Source of the DNA: Xylophilus sp. GOD-11R
GTDB taxonomy: Bacteria > Pseudomonadota > Gammaproteobacteria > Burkholderiales > Burkholderiaceae_C
DNA length: 64,000 nt
NCBI RefSeq assembly: GCF_033546935.1
Contig: NZ_CP137854.1
Location: forward strand, 2,604,001 to 2,668,000
Direction: 5' to 3'
The notes beneath the pieces are model-generated. The model was not told the origin of the DNA. It saw only the letters and a program-made list of their open reading frames with translations, and searched no databases. Made by a program: the position numbers and the translations under genes. This document shows, piece after piece, positions 30,137 to 38,730 of this stretch; position 1 is the first letter of the stretch; the number at the start of each line of letters is the position of its first letter.

Positions 30137-32794
30137 TCAAGCTGACGAGCGCACTTGCCAATAATTTTTCAGCATTTTATAGTGGGGCGGCCTGAAAAAA
30201 ATATTACCGGGAACGAGGGACAGCGCATGCCCCAGCAGCATCGAGCTATAAAGCGTCACAAGCAGAACCGGGATCCACAACACGTACCACGCCGGACGAA
30301 GCCCGAATGCATCCAAGCCGTAGTAAATCAGTCCTATGACAAAAAGATGAATTAGAAAAATCTCGAAAGACCATTTCCCGATGCTGCTAAATGCTTTCTT
30401 AAACCACTCGACTCGGCACAAAATCAACACAAAACATACAAACGAGAAGGTGAGCGGCAGCGTCTTGGTCAGGAGTTTTGGCGCCCCCGCCACGGGATAA
30501 AGTGAAAAAGTCACAAAAATAGCCGCTCCAAGAACCGTGATCATGTAAAGCCGCTTGGTCGAACTGAATAGATTTTTCAATTCAGCGCTGCATGCCGCGC
30601 CCAGGATGAACATCGGAAAGCCGTAATCCGTCAACTCACTCAGCAAAATCTGGTAGTCAGAACTCGCGTAACGCATGTTGATGAAGGAGGCGGCCCAGGC
30701 AAGAAGCAACGCCAACCCTAACTGAAGCGGCTTGGAAAGCCGGCTGGTGAGGCTGGCATATCCTGAAAGAATGAAAACCGCGAATATGAACCACAACGCT
30801 CCTTTCGGCGTATAGAAGTATTCATATATGTTACCCGTATGAGCCAAGGGAAGCCAGGGATACAAATTTATCCCGATTCTCTCAAAACCAATCTGCAGAC
30901 AAGTCCACACGACAATAATCCACAGAAAGAAATCGAGCCGGTTCGACAGGAACCACTTCAAACCCTTGCTCGCCGACGTGGCATAAATAATGCCAGAGCA
31001 AAGAAAGAACGTCGCCATCCTAAAATTAATGAATATCCAATCCATGTGATGGGGCCACCGCGGCATCATGTCCAGTGGATAATACGATCTCATCGACAGA
31101 GTGACGTGATGCAGCACGACTAGGACGGCGGCAATCCCTCGCAAAATATCGATCCGAATACTTTGGGTCTGCGGTTTGACGAGGGGCGCAGTCCGGCTTG
31201 CAACCGCAAGCCGTTTGAGTTCGCCAATAGAGAGCTCTTCCCATTCGGCGGGCAGAAAACCTATCACCTGCTCCAGATCCAGCGACACCCGCACATAGTT
31301 CAGCGAATCGCCGCCGAGCGATGTGAAGGATTGACTGTCATCCAGATCTTCCGGTTCAAAAATGCTGGTGAATATGCTGGTGATGCCCTGCTCGCCTTTC
31401 ACAGCGCCGGCCGATCCACTGCCTGCTGGCACTATGGAAGCCTTCAGACTTGCGTAATCGATTTTGCCGGAGGACAACAACGGATACGCCTGGACCTTCC
31501 GTACCTCGATGGTGTTAATGGGCAGTTTCAAAGCTGCGGCCAATCGAGCCCCGAGCGCCTCACTCGCTCGTGCATCCCGGGTCACCACAAGAAGATGCCC
31601 GTCGATGCCTGTGGCGATGCACGGCAATTCGGCCTCTGCGCCGATCCGCTCTACGTCGTCCAGCCCGATGCGATTGCCGAATATCTTGATGAACCTGCTG
31701 AGCCTCCCGACGATATAGAACAGCCCTTGCTCATCTCGGTACGCAATATCCCCGGTGCGCAACTCGGCCAGTTGAGCGGGTAAATCAAGCTCTTCTGCCC
31801 GGGTGGCGTATCCCATCATTACATTGGGACCCCGGTAAACCATCTCTCCGCGCTCGCCCGCGGGAAGTTCGACGCCGTGTTCGTCCAGGATAGCGATCGC
31901 CCCACCGGGCACTGGAACGCCAATCGAATCGGGATGCACTAGCGCCTGCGCGGGCGGAAGGTAGGCCATGCGCGGAGACGCCTCTGTCTGGCCGTACATG
32001 ACGTAGAACCGCCATCCGTGCGTCTGCGCCAGCTTCGCGAAGCGCTCGACTGCTGCGGCTTGCAACTTGCCGCCCGCTTGCGTGAAATAGCGCAGGCTCG
32101 GCGGCGCTACTTTCTCCAGGCTCACCCGCTCGAGGAGGTCGTAGTTATGCGGCACCCCCGCAAAACTGGTCGCACCATGTTCTCTACAGAAGGGCCAAAA
32201 CTCCGCGTCGACCATCGATCGCGCGGTCATCAGCAGCGTGGCGCCGGCATACAGGTGGCTGTTTATGATCGAAAGACCATAGGAATAGTGCGTGGGGAGG
32301 CTGACGACACCCCGTTCGTCTTGCCCGATCTGCAGGTACTCCGCAATCGACGCCGCATTCGAGCTGATGTTTTGTTGAGACAGTCGCACGCATTTCGCGC
32401 TACCCGTCGAGCCCGACGTGGACAACAGCACGCAAAGGTCCGGGTGGATCGCCTGCACACCGTCGGCCAGCGGCTGCGGCGCATAACGGTCCGCTTCGCG
32501 CATGGCGATGCCCGGTCGGAAAGTGCCGGCAAGGCGGTCGAATACTTGCGCCGACCCGACCGGTGCGAGCATGCAAGCGTGGTTTCCGAGCAGGCAGGCG
32601 ACGTAGGCGACCAACCAGTCGACGGTCAGTCCGCCCTCCAACAGAACCAGCTGCTTTTGCGGGCCCAGCACTTTCGCCACGGCGTCCGCCCGGGCGAGGA
32701 GCTGCGCGTAACTGATGGCTTGGCCCTGGTCATCGATCGCGGCGATCTGCTCGCTCCGCGCCTGCTCGAGCTGTCGCAACAGTTCATTCTTCAT
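30137..32794 (-). CDS. Adenylation-carrier-acyltransferase fusion protein
   Basis: An 885-aa three-part protein. Residues 1-455 are an ANL adenylation domain: STSGSTGSAK (125-134), YGQTEAS (267-273), TGD (348-350), GRLSRFIKIFG and the catalytic lysine K444 in SSGKIDY. Residues ~470-535 are an acyl carrier domain with LGGDSL, S497 being the phosphopantetheine site. Residues ~545-875 are a membrane acyltransferase-3 domain starting RIDILRGIAAVLVVLHHVT. The logic is activate an acid, load it on the carrier, hand it to the membrane domain for transfer to a surface acceptor. The C-terminal half is clearly AT-rich against its neighbours. Substrate and acceptor unknown. Confidence 0.87.
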   Translation of the reverse strand: MKNELLRQLEQARSEQIAAIDDQGQAISYAQLLARADAVAKVLGPQKQLVLLEGGLTVDWLVAYVACLLGNHACMLAPVGSAQVFDRLAGTFRPGIAMREADRYAPQPLADGVQAIHPDLCVLLSTSGSTGSAKCVRLSQQNISSNAASIAEYLQIGQDERGVVSLPTHYSYGLSIINSHLYAGATLLMTARSMVDAEFWPFCREHGATSFAGVPHNYDLLERVSLEKVAPPSLRYFTQAGGKLQAAAVERFAKLAQTHGWRFYVMYGQTEASPRMAYLPPAQALVHPDSIGVPVPGGAIAILDEHGVELPAGERGEMVYRGPNVMMGYATRAEELDLPAQLAELRTGDIAYRDEQGLFYIVGRLSRFIKIFGNRIGLDDVERIGAEAELPCIATGIDGHLLVVTRDARASEALGARLAAALKLPINTIEVRKVQAYPLLSSGKIDYASLKASIVPAGSGSAGAVKGEQGITSIFTSIFEPEDLDDSQSFTSLGGDSLNYVRVSLDLEQVIGFLPAEWEELSIGELKRLAVASRTAPLVKPQTQSIRIDILRGIAAVLVVLHHVTLSMRSYYPLDMMPRWPHHMDWIFINFRMATFFLCSGIIYATSASKGLKWFLSNRLDFFLWIIVVWTCLQIGFERIGINLYPWLPLAHTGNIYEYFYTPKGALWFIFAVFILSGYASLTSRLSKPLQLGLALLLAWAASFINMRYASSDYQILLSELTDYGFPMFILGAACSAELKNLFSSTKRLYMITVLGAAIFVTFSLYPVAGAPKLLTKTLPLTFSFVCFVLILCRVEWFKKAFSSIGKWSFEIFLIHLFVIGLIYYGLDAFGLRPAWYVLWIPVLLVTLYSSMLLGHALSLVPGNIFFRPPHYKMLKNYWQVRSSA

Positions 32795-33251
32795 TCGTCA
32801 ATACCTGCGTAGGGGGTGTCGTGCCATCTCGCCCTGTTCGATGCTCCAAGCACTGCGCTGCGAACAGTCACGCTGATAACGGTGAGCTCAAATCGATGAG
32901 CATAGTACGTGGCATGCCGCACTTATTGTGGAGCCTCGCCTCCGGCCGGTTGAATGGAGAAAAGGAACACTGCTTTTATGATATTTATGTTGCGCCGCAG
33001 CATTTTGTCGAGGGGAATACAGTAGCGCAAGACATGTCTGCCAAAGGGCCGCAAAAGCAGCTGTCGCGTCCTTCGGCACAGAGAGTCTGAAGAGGTCGCA
33101 TGCGGCGGTCGGTGCCCGTACTCAGGAAAATCGCGACCCACCGCATCAGCGGTATTTTGAAAGTGCGTGATGGGTTCGAAGGACGCAGCTGAACCTTGGC
33201 TGTCGATGAATCCACGTGCATCATGAATGCCCAAATACGACCTGGACAAAG
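32795..33251. other. Intergenic region upstream of the fusion gene
   Basis: About 457 nt with no convincing gene; an 89-codon frame at 32821-33090 has neither family resemblance nor a clear ribosome site. It is less GC-rich than the chromosome. It should hold the promoter of the fusion gene, but no -10/-35 pair was clear. Confidence 0.45.
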
Positions 33252-33285
33252 AAAAAAGGGTCAGGACTTTTGGTCCTAACCCTTT
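33252..33285 (-). terminator. Intrinsic terminator of tRNA-Pro
   Basis: On the minus strand AAAGGGTTAGGACC, a 4-nt loop and GTCCTGACCCTTT followed by a six-T run. It lies 20 nt past the tRNA-Pro 3' end. Confidence 0.88.
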
Positions 33286-33304
33286 GATATCCTTGCGGAA
33301 TTAA

Positions 33305-33381
33305 TGGTCGGCGTGGCGGGATTCGAACTCGCGACCCCTTGCACCCCATGCAAGTGCGCTACCAGGCTGCGCTACACGCCG
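33305..33381 (-). tRNA. tRNA-Pro(GGG)
   Basis: The minus strand gives a 77-nt cloverleaf: acceptor CGGCGTG/CACGCCG, D-arm AGCGCAGCCTGGTAGCGC, anticodon stem CTTGC/GCAAG with loop ATGGGGT (anticodon GGG), T-arm GCGAGTTCGAATCCCGC, encoded CCA. It has a TAGAAT box close upstream and a terminator downstream. Its 3' end faces the lower-GC acyltransferase block, the usual side for island insertion. Confidence 0.96.
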
Positions 33382-33389
33382 AGCCTCAA

Positions 33390-33395
33390 ATTCTA
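33390..33395 (-). promoter_or_regulatory. -10 element of tRNA-Pro
   Basis: Minus strand GCTAGAATTTGAGGCT, with TAGAAT ending 9 nt before the tRNA 5' base. Overall placement fits a tRNA promoter; the -35 region would lie within the end of merR. Confidence 0.5.
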
Positions 33396-33398
33396 GCA

Positions 33399-33932
33399 TC
33401 AAAAAGTCAGTGGTTCGGCCAACAGCAGACGAATCGCCAACAGTTCTTTTCGAATCGACGACATCGACAGCGGCGTCGTCACCATGATGCGAGCTGGCGC
33501 CACATCGACGAACGCTTCGGAGCCGTCAGGCGCGCCAACATCCGACCCTTCGCCCGAATCCGAAACACCTGCCGGCGCCAACGCGGTGCCTGCACCGGCT
33601 AGTGCCGATCGTGCACCGCGCTCGGCCTGCATCAACTCCTGTAGCTTGTTGCGTGCTCCGCTGATGGTGAATCCCTGCTCATAGAGCAAATCACGAATCC
33701 GCCGAATCATCAGCACCTCGTGATGCTGGTAGTAACGCCGGTTCCCGCGTCGTTTCATCGGCCTGAGCTGGGTGAACTCCTGCTCCCAATAGCGCAAGAC
33801 ATGGGGCTTGACCTCGCACAGCTCGCCGACCTCGCCGATGGTGAAGTAACGCTTGGCGGGAATGGCTGGAAGAAGTGTGCTGCCCATGTATGGATTGGAT
33901 TTCGGGGGCTGCGAGGTTAACGCAATGCTCAT
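33399..33932 (-). CDS. MerR family regulator of the pheT-ihfA operon
   Basis: MerR-type DNA-binding protein, about 177 aa: KRYFTIGEVGELCEVKPHVLRYWEQEFTQLRP is the winged-helix motif, then MKRRGNRRYYQHHEVLMIRRIRDLLYEQGFTISGAR. The C-terminal half is low-complexity (Ala/Gly/Ser) and lacks the metal-binding cysteines of MerR proper. It is the last gene of the conserved infC...ihfA operon; this neighbour of ihfA is typical of beta- and gammaproteobacteria and its targets are unknown. Start uncertain: Met codons at 33947, 33932 and 33887 are all in frame and none has a clear ribosome site. Confidence 0.87.
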   Translation of the reverse strand: MSIALTSQPPKSNPYMGSTLLPAIPAKRYFTIGEVGELCEVKPHVLRYWEQEFTQLRPMKRRGNRRYYQHHEVLMIRRIRDLLYEQGFTISGARNKLQELMQAERGARSALAGAGTALAPAGVSDSGEGSDVGAPDGSEAFVDVAPARIMVTTPLSMSSIRKELLAIRLLLAEPLTF

Positions 33933-33972
33933 CGCCGCGACAAGCATTGCGCAAGGTCGGCACTGGCCCGGC

Positions 33973-34299
33973 TCAACCTTGCAGTTGCTCCTTCAGCTTG
34001 TGGCTTGCATGGAACGTCACCACGCGCCGTGCCTCGATCGGAATCGCCTCGCCGGTACGCGGATTGCGCCCCGGGCGCGGCGCCTTGGTGCGGATCTGAA
34101 AGTTGCCGAAGCCGGAGATCTTGACGTCGTTGCCTTCTATCAGGCTGCTGCAGATCAGATCGAAGAATGCATCGACCATGTCCTTGGACTCGCGCTTGTT
34201 CAACCCGATCCGCTCGAACAGCAGTTCGGCGAGCTGAGCCTTCGTCAGCGCCGGAGTTTCCAGGCTTTCGACAGCGAAATCATCAGCATTGGCATCCAT
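33973..34299 (-). CDS. ihfA: Integration host factor subunit alpha
   Basis: Nucleoid protein that sharply bends DNA as a heterodimer with IhfB. Family core: LTKAQLAELLFERIGLNKRESKDMVDAFF, then VKISGFGNFQIRTKAPRPGRNPRTGEAIPI with the minor-groove intercalating proline loop, and RRVVTFHASHKLKEQL. Start MDANADDF at 34299 (108 aa) has GAGG 12 nt upstream. An ATG at 34317, overlapping the pheT stop as ATGA, would add six residues and couple translation to pheT. Position after pheST is the classical one. Confidence 0.95.
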   Translation of the reverse strand: MDANADDFAVESLETPALTKAQLAELLFERIGLNKRESKDMVDAFFDLICSSLIEGNDVKISGFGNFQIRTKAPRPGRNPRTGEAIPIEARRVVTFHASHKLKEQLQG

Positions 34300-34313
34300 G
34301 GTGATCAAACCCC

Positions 34314-36752
34314 TCATACACGCAATCGGGCGCCGGTATCGGCGGCCAATCCTGCAAGCACGTTCTGCACCGTCTTCTCGATCTGCTCTTCGGTCAGCGC
34401 GATGTCGCCGTTGTTGAGCGTCAATCGGAGCGCCAGGCTCTTCTCGCCCGCCGCGAGGCCACCGACCGGAAAACTACCATCCTTGGCAGCCTTGGGCCGA
34501 TAGACATCGAACAGTGCGACAGACCGCAGAATGCCATCGGGCGCCGCGGCCAGCGCAGCCGAACGGATCTTGCCGTAGCCCACATCCTCGGTCACCACGA
34601 TGGCGATGTCACGCTCGACATCCTGCTGTTTGGCGATGGATCGTGCCACCGGAACGACACGCTGCATGACCATCGCCAGGTCGAGTTCGAACAACACGGG
34701 CGCCTGCGCGAAGCTCCACGACTGGCGCCAGCGTGGATGCAATTCGCCGACGAATCCAATCTCGACGCCATCCAGCAGCACGCGCGCGCTGCGTCCGGGA
34801 TGCAGCGCCGGATGCTCCGACGCCTCGAACACCGGCCGACGTGGTGCGAGCAGCGCCTCGACGTCGCCTTTTGCGTCGTAGAAATCGACCGGGCGTTCAA
34901 CGCTGCCCCACTGCAGGCTTTCCGCCGACCCATATGCCGCCGCCGCCACACGCATCGGCTGCCGGAAACCTTGCACCGTCGTATCCGAATCGACGACCGA
35001 CGCGTCGCGCAGGAACACGCGGCCCAACTCGAAGGTACGAACGCGAGAGACCTTGCGATCGACGTTGAACTTGAGCACCTGCAGCAAGGAGCCCATCAGC
35101 GACGAGCGCATCACGCTCATCTGGCTGGCAATCGGATTGAGCAGGCGGATCGGGTCGGCGTTGCCGGCCAGGGTGCGTTCCCAGTCCTCTTCGACGAAAC
35201 TGAAGTTGATGGTTTCTTGATAGGACAGCGCCGCCAGCGCGCGCCGAACGGCGAACGGGCTGCGTGTCGCTTCCGCGGGCAGGCGCGGCGTGATCGGGCC
35301 GAGCGGCGGTGTATTGGGCAGGCGCTCGAATCCGACGATGCGGGCGACTTCCTCGATCAAGTCTTCTTCGATGTTGATGTCGAAGCGCCACGACGGCGGT
35401 GTCACCGACAGGCTCCCATCCGCCTCGAAGGCGACCGGCAGACCGAGCGAGGTCAGAGCCTCGGCGCATCGTGGCGTGTCGAGCGCCATGCCGATCACCT
35501 TGGCCGCGCGCGCTGGCCGCAGGCGAACCGGATTGGACACTGGCACGTTGGGCGCGACGTCGGTGATCGGACCGGCGCTTCCGCCGCAGATCTGCTGGAC
35601 CAGCGCGGTGATGCGCTCGATGGCCGCAACCGTCTGCCCCGGATCGACCCCACGCTCGAACCGATGGCCGGCATCGGTCGAGAAATTGAACCGACGCGAC
35701 CGACCCGCCACCGCACGCGGGTACCAGAAGGCGGCCTCGATATAGATGTTGCGCGTGTCGTCGCCGACCGCGCTGGTATCGCCGCCCATGATGCCGGCGA
35801 GCGACTCCACTTCGCGGTCATCGGCGATGACCCCCACCGTGCCGTCGAGCCCGATGGTGTTGCCGTTGAGCAGCTTCAGGCTCTCGCCTTCGCGACCCCA
35901 GCGAACCTGCAGGCCGCCCTGGATCTTGTCGAGGTCGAAGATATGCGTCGGCTGGCCGAACTCGAACATGACGTAATTCGAGATGTCGACCAGCGGCGAC
36001 ACGCTGCGCTGGCCGCATCGAGCCAGGCGCTCCACCATCCAGGAAGGCGTGGTAACCATGGGATCGACGCCCTGCACCACCCGTCCGCTGAAGCGGCCGC
36101 AAAGGTCGGTCGCCTGCACGTCGACCGGCAGCGTTACCGTGTGATTGACCGCCGCGGCCATGGGCGCAGTCGTGACCAAAGGGGTGCCGGTCAGGGCCGA
36201 AACCTCACGGGCGATGCCATGGATGCTCAGGCAATGCGCCAGGTTCGGCGTGAGCTTGAGCGTAAATAGGGTGTCGTCGAGCTGCAGGTATTTGCGCAGA
36301 TCGGCACCGACCGGCGCGCTGGCGTCGAGCTCGAGCAGGCCCTCGTTGCCCTCGCCGATGCCCAGTTCCTTGGCCGAGCACAACATGCCCTGGCTCTCGA
36401 CGCCGCGCAGCTTGCCGACCTTGATCAGGAACGACTTGCCGTCCGCGCCTGGCGGCAGTTCGGCGCCGACCAGAGCGCAAGGGATCTTGATGCCGACCCG
36501 CGCATTCGATGCGCCGCAGACGATGGCCAGCGGCGCGGCCTGGCCGACTTCCACCTGGCAGACGCGCAGGCGATCCGCGTTCGGATGTTGTTCGGCGGCG
36601 ATGATCTCGCCCACCACGACCTTGCTGAAGGCCTTGGCCACGGGCTGGAGTTCCTCGACCTCCAGGCCCGCCATGGTCAGTGTGTCGGCAAGAGCCTGTG
36701 TATCGAGTGCGGGGCTGCAGAATTCGCGCAGCCAGGATTCCGGAAATTGCAT
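34314..36752 (-). CDS. pheT: Phenylalanine-tRNA ligase beta subunit
   Basis: An 812-aa subunit of the alpha2-beta2 synthetase. In order: N-terminal tRNA-binding OB domain (about 40-150; VVVGEIIAAEQHPNADRL), B3/B4 editing domain (middle; FEFGQPTHIFDLDKI), B5 domain (VIGMALDTPRCAEALTSLG, FDINIEEDLIEEVARIVGF), a pseudo-catalytic core (INFSFVEEDWERTLAGNADP) and the C-terminal anticodon-binding FDX-ACB domain (VERDIAIVVTEDVGYGKI). Full length. It follows pheS by 46 nt. Confidence 0.98.
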   Translation of the reverse strand: MQFPESWLREFCSPALDTQALADTLTMAGLEVEELQPVAKAFSKVVVGEIIAAEQHPNADRLRVCQVEVGQAAPLAIVCGASNARVGIKIPCALVGAELPPGADGKSFLIKVGKLRGVESQGMLCSAKELGIGEGNEGLLELDASAPVGADLRKYLQLDDTLFTLKLTPNLAHCLSIHGIAREVSALTGTPLVTTAPMAAAVNHTVTLPVDVQATDLCGRFSGRVVQGVDPMVTTPSWMVERLARCGQRSVSPLVDISNYVMFEFGQPTHIFDLDKIQGGLQVRWGREGESLKLLNGNTIGLDGTVGVIADDREVESLAGIMGGDTSAVGDDTRNIYIEAAFWYPRAVAGRSRRFNFSTDAGHRFERGVDPGQTVAAIERITALVQQICGGSAGPITDVAPNVPVSNPVRLRPARAAKVIGMALDTPRCAEALTSLGLPVAFEADGSLSVTPPSWRFDINIEEDLIEEVARIVGFERLPNTPPLGPITPRLPAEATRSPFAVRRALAALSYQETINFSFVEEDWERTLAGNADPIRLLNPIASQMSVMRSSLMGSLLQVLKFNVDRKVSRVRTFELGRVFLRDASVVDSDTTVQGFRQPMRVAAAAYGSAESLQWGSVERPVDFYDAKGDVEALLAPRRPVFEASEHPALHPGRSARVLLDGVEIGFVGELHPRWRQSWSFAQAPVLFELDLAMVMQRVVPVARSIAKQQDVERDIAIVVTEDVGYGKIRSAALAAAPDGILRSVALFDVYRPKAAKDGSFPVGGLAAGEKSLALRLTLNNGDIALTEEQIEKTVQNVLAGLAADTGARLRV

Positions 36753-36798
36753 CTGTCGTTTCTCTTTTCTTCGCGTGTGCTTCGTCGACCGGCGGCGC

Positions 36799-37851
36799 TT
36801 ACTGAAATTGCCGCAGGAAACGCATGTCGCCGTCGAAGAACAGGCGCAGATCGTTCACGCCGTAGCGCAGCATGGTGAGCCGGTCCGGTCCCATGCCGAA
36901 GGCGAAGCCGAGGTAGCGTTCCGGATCGAGACCCATGTTGCGGATCACATTGGGATGCACCTGTCCGGAACCGGCGACCTCGAGCCAGCGGCCCGCCAAC
37001 GGCCCGCTGGCGAACTGGATATCTACCTCGGCGCTGGGCTCGGTGAAAGGGAAGAAGCTCGGGCGGAAGCGCAATACGAGGTCGTCGCGCTCGAAAAATG
37101 TGCGGCAGAAATCGGTGAAAACGACCTTGAGGTCCTTGAAGCTGACGTTCTCGCCGATCCACAGGCCTTCGCACTGGTGAAACATCGGCGAATGGGTTGC
37201 GTCGCTGTCGACACGATAGGTCCGTCCCGGTGCGATCACGCGGATCTCCGGCATCGTGCCGCCAGCGTCGAGTGCAGACCGGTGCCGCTTCACATGCTGC
37301 ACCGCATAGCGCACCTGCATCGGACTGGTATGGGTACGCAGCAGCAGCGGCGCGCCAGCGTCGCCGGAATCCACGTAGAAGGTATCGTGCATCGACCGCG
37401 CCGGATGGTCGGCCGGCGTGTTGAGCGCGGTGAAATTGAACCAGTCGGTTTCGATCTCCGGCCCATCGGCGACCGAGAAGCCCATCGATCCAAAAATGCC
37501 TTCGATGCGTTCGAGCGTCAGCGAGACAGGGTGCAGTCCGCCTTCGCCGCGCACCCGACCAGGAAGCGTCACGTCCAACGACTCGGCCCGCAACTGGCGT
37601 TCGAGTTCGGCTTCGGCCAGGAACTTGCGGCGCTCCGAGAGTGATGCTTCGATTGCCTGCTTGGCCTGATTGATGACCGCGCCGCGCGCCTTCTTTTCTT
37701 CGACCGCCAATGCGCCGAGGCCCTTCATCAACTCCGTGATGCGGCCGGCTTTACCCAGGAAAAGCGCTTTGGCATTTTCCAGATCGACAGGCGTTCGAGC
37801 GGCCGAAAAAGCCTGCGTGGCATCGGCGACCAGCGCGTCCAACTCGTTCAT
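36799..37851 (-). CDS. pheS: Phenylalanine-tRNA ligase alpha subunit
   Basis: A 350-aa catalytic subunit, class II synthetase. N-terminal coiled coil (about 1-90), then motif 2 HNTF-like region [43 protein letters not shown], and motif 3 [18 protein letters not shown]. The Ala/Gly pocket that sets Phe size is in [12 protein letters not shown] and FAFGMG. It comes after rplT with a strong hairpin-plus-T-run in the 104-nt gap, so expression is likely set by readthrough or a local promoter. Confidence 0.98.
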   Translation of the reverse strand: MNELDALVADATQAFSAARTPVDLENAKALFLGKAGRITELMKGLGALAVEEKKARGAVINQAKQAIEASLSERRKFLAEAELERQLRAESLDVTLPGRVRGEGGLHPVSLTLERIEGIFGSMGFSVADGPEIETDWFNFTALNTPADHPARSMHDTFYVDSGDAGAPLLLRTHTSPMQVRYAVQHVKRHRSALDAGGTMPEIRVIAPGRTYRVDSDATHSPMFHQCEGLWIGENVSFKDLKVVFTDFCRTFFERDDLVLRFRPSFFPFTEPSAEVDIQFASGPLAGRWLEVAGSGQVHPNVIRNMGLDPERYLGFAFGMGPDRLTMLRYGVNDLRLFFDGDMRFLRQFQ

Positions 37852-37873
37852 AGATGCTTCGGTAGAAATGAAA

Positions 37874-37906
37874 AAAGGCTAGTGCTTGCGACAAGCCCTA
37901 GCCTTT
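37874..37906 (-). terminator. Terminator/attenuator between rplT and pheS
   Basis: On the minus strand AAAGGCTAG...GCTTG TCG CAAGC...CTAGCCTTT followed by TTT, a long stable hairpin with a T-run, 22 nt before pheS. It would limit readthrough from the infC-rpmI-rplT genes into pheST. No phenylalanine-rich leader peptide like E. coli pheM was found in the 104-nt gap. Confidence 0.8.
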
Positions 37907-37955
37907 GAATGTTGTGCCGATCCGGTGACGAGTCAGCCGGACCGGTGTCGAACAA

Positions 37956-38315
37956 TCAAGCTGCCAGTTTGGCCTTGACCTGATCAACGATGCTGCCGAA
38001 AGCAGCCTTGTCGTGCACAGCGAGATCGGCCAGCATCTTGCGATCGATCTCGATGGCAGCCTTCTTCAGGCCGTTCGCGAACTGGCTGTAGGTCATGCCG
38101 AGTTCACGCGCAGCGGCGTTGATACGGGCGATCCACAGCTGACGGAACACGCGCTTCTTGGTACGGCGGTCACGGTAGGCGTATTGGCCGGCCTTCATCA
38201 CCGCCTGTTTGGCGATGCGGAAGACATTGCCGCGACGACCGCGGAAGCCCTTGGCGAGCTTGAGAACCTTTTTGTGGCGGGCGCGAGCCGTTACACCACG
38301 TTTGACGCGAGGCAT
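37956..38315 (-). CDS. rplT: 50S ribosomal protein L20
   Basis: A 119-aa basic protein, full length: [23 protein letters not shown] at the N-terminus (the long extension that binds 23S rRNA early in assembly), then [20 protein letters not shown]20 is needed for first steps of 50S assembly and, in E. coli and Bacillus, represses its own operon by binding the mRNA. Shine-Dalgarno GGAG 7 nt upstream; 26 nt after rpmI. Confidence 0.98.
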   Translation of the reverse strand: MPRVKRGVTARARHKKVLKLAKGFRGRRGNVFRIAKQAVMKAGQYAYRDRRTKKRVFRQLWIARINAAARELGMTYSQFANGLKKAAIEIDRKMLADLAVHDKAAFGSIVDQVKAKLAA

Positions 38316-38341
38316 TGAAGTACTCCTTGTTCGTCAGTTGA

Positions 38342-38545
38342 TTACAGGCCAGCGAACGGGAGCATCTGGGCCATGTGGCCCATATTGGTCTCGTGCACTG
38401 CAACGGAACCGCGCAGGTGGCGCTTGTTCTTGGTGGTCTTCTTGGTCAGGATGTGACGCTTGAAGGCCTGACCGCGCTTGACGGTGCCGCCTGGACGAAC
38501 GCGAAAGCGCTTCTTCGCGCTGCTCTTGGTCTTCATTTTGGGCAT
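38342..38545 (-). CDS. rpmI: 50S ribosomal protein L35
   Basis: A 67-aa basic protein, [20 protein letters not shown], with the typical [24 protein letters not shown] end. Strong GGAG ribosome site 6 nt upstream. It is preceded by a 185-nt leader rich in hairpins after infC, the place where L20 autoregulation acts in other proteobacteria. Confidence 0.98.
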   Translation of the reverse strand: MPKMKTKSSAKKRFRVRPGGTVKRGQAFKRHILTKKTTKNKRHLRGSVAVHETNMGHMAQMLPFAGL

Positions 38546-38730
38546 GAAATGCTCCTTGATCGTGCTCGTGAGGCGCCGTAAAAACTGTTTTCACGGACTT
38601 GCAGGCCCCGAGCCACTTATGTTGCGGTGCTTGAAGCACCGCGACGGTAACGGCGCCCTGAAGCGCTGCTACCGATTGCGCGGTTTTATCCGCGCAAATT
38701 TCTCAACCCGCCATTGTCGCCGATTGCGAC
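38546..38730 (-). promoter_or_regulatory. Structured infC-rpmI leader, candidate L20 autoregulatory region
   Basis: The 185-nt gap between infC and rpmI contains several hairpins on the minus strand: TTGCGCGG...CCGCGCAA (38676-38697), GCGGTGCTTCAAGCACCGC (38624-38642) and CCGTGAAAAC...TTTTTACGG next to the ribosome site. Repression of rpmI-rplT by L20 at such a leader is known in E. coli; that this one works likewise is inferred. Confidence 0.45.

Noticed and set aside
32821..33090. 89-codon frame upstream of the adenylation fusion
   Set aside because: No recognisable domain, no ribosome site and no coding bias; treated as intergenic.
28394..33300. Attachment-site duplication of the tRNA-Pro 3' end
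   Set aside because: I looked for a second copy of the tRNA 3' sequence in the block and found none, and there is no integrase gene.
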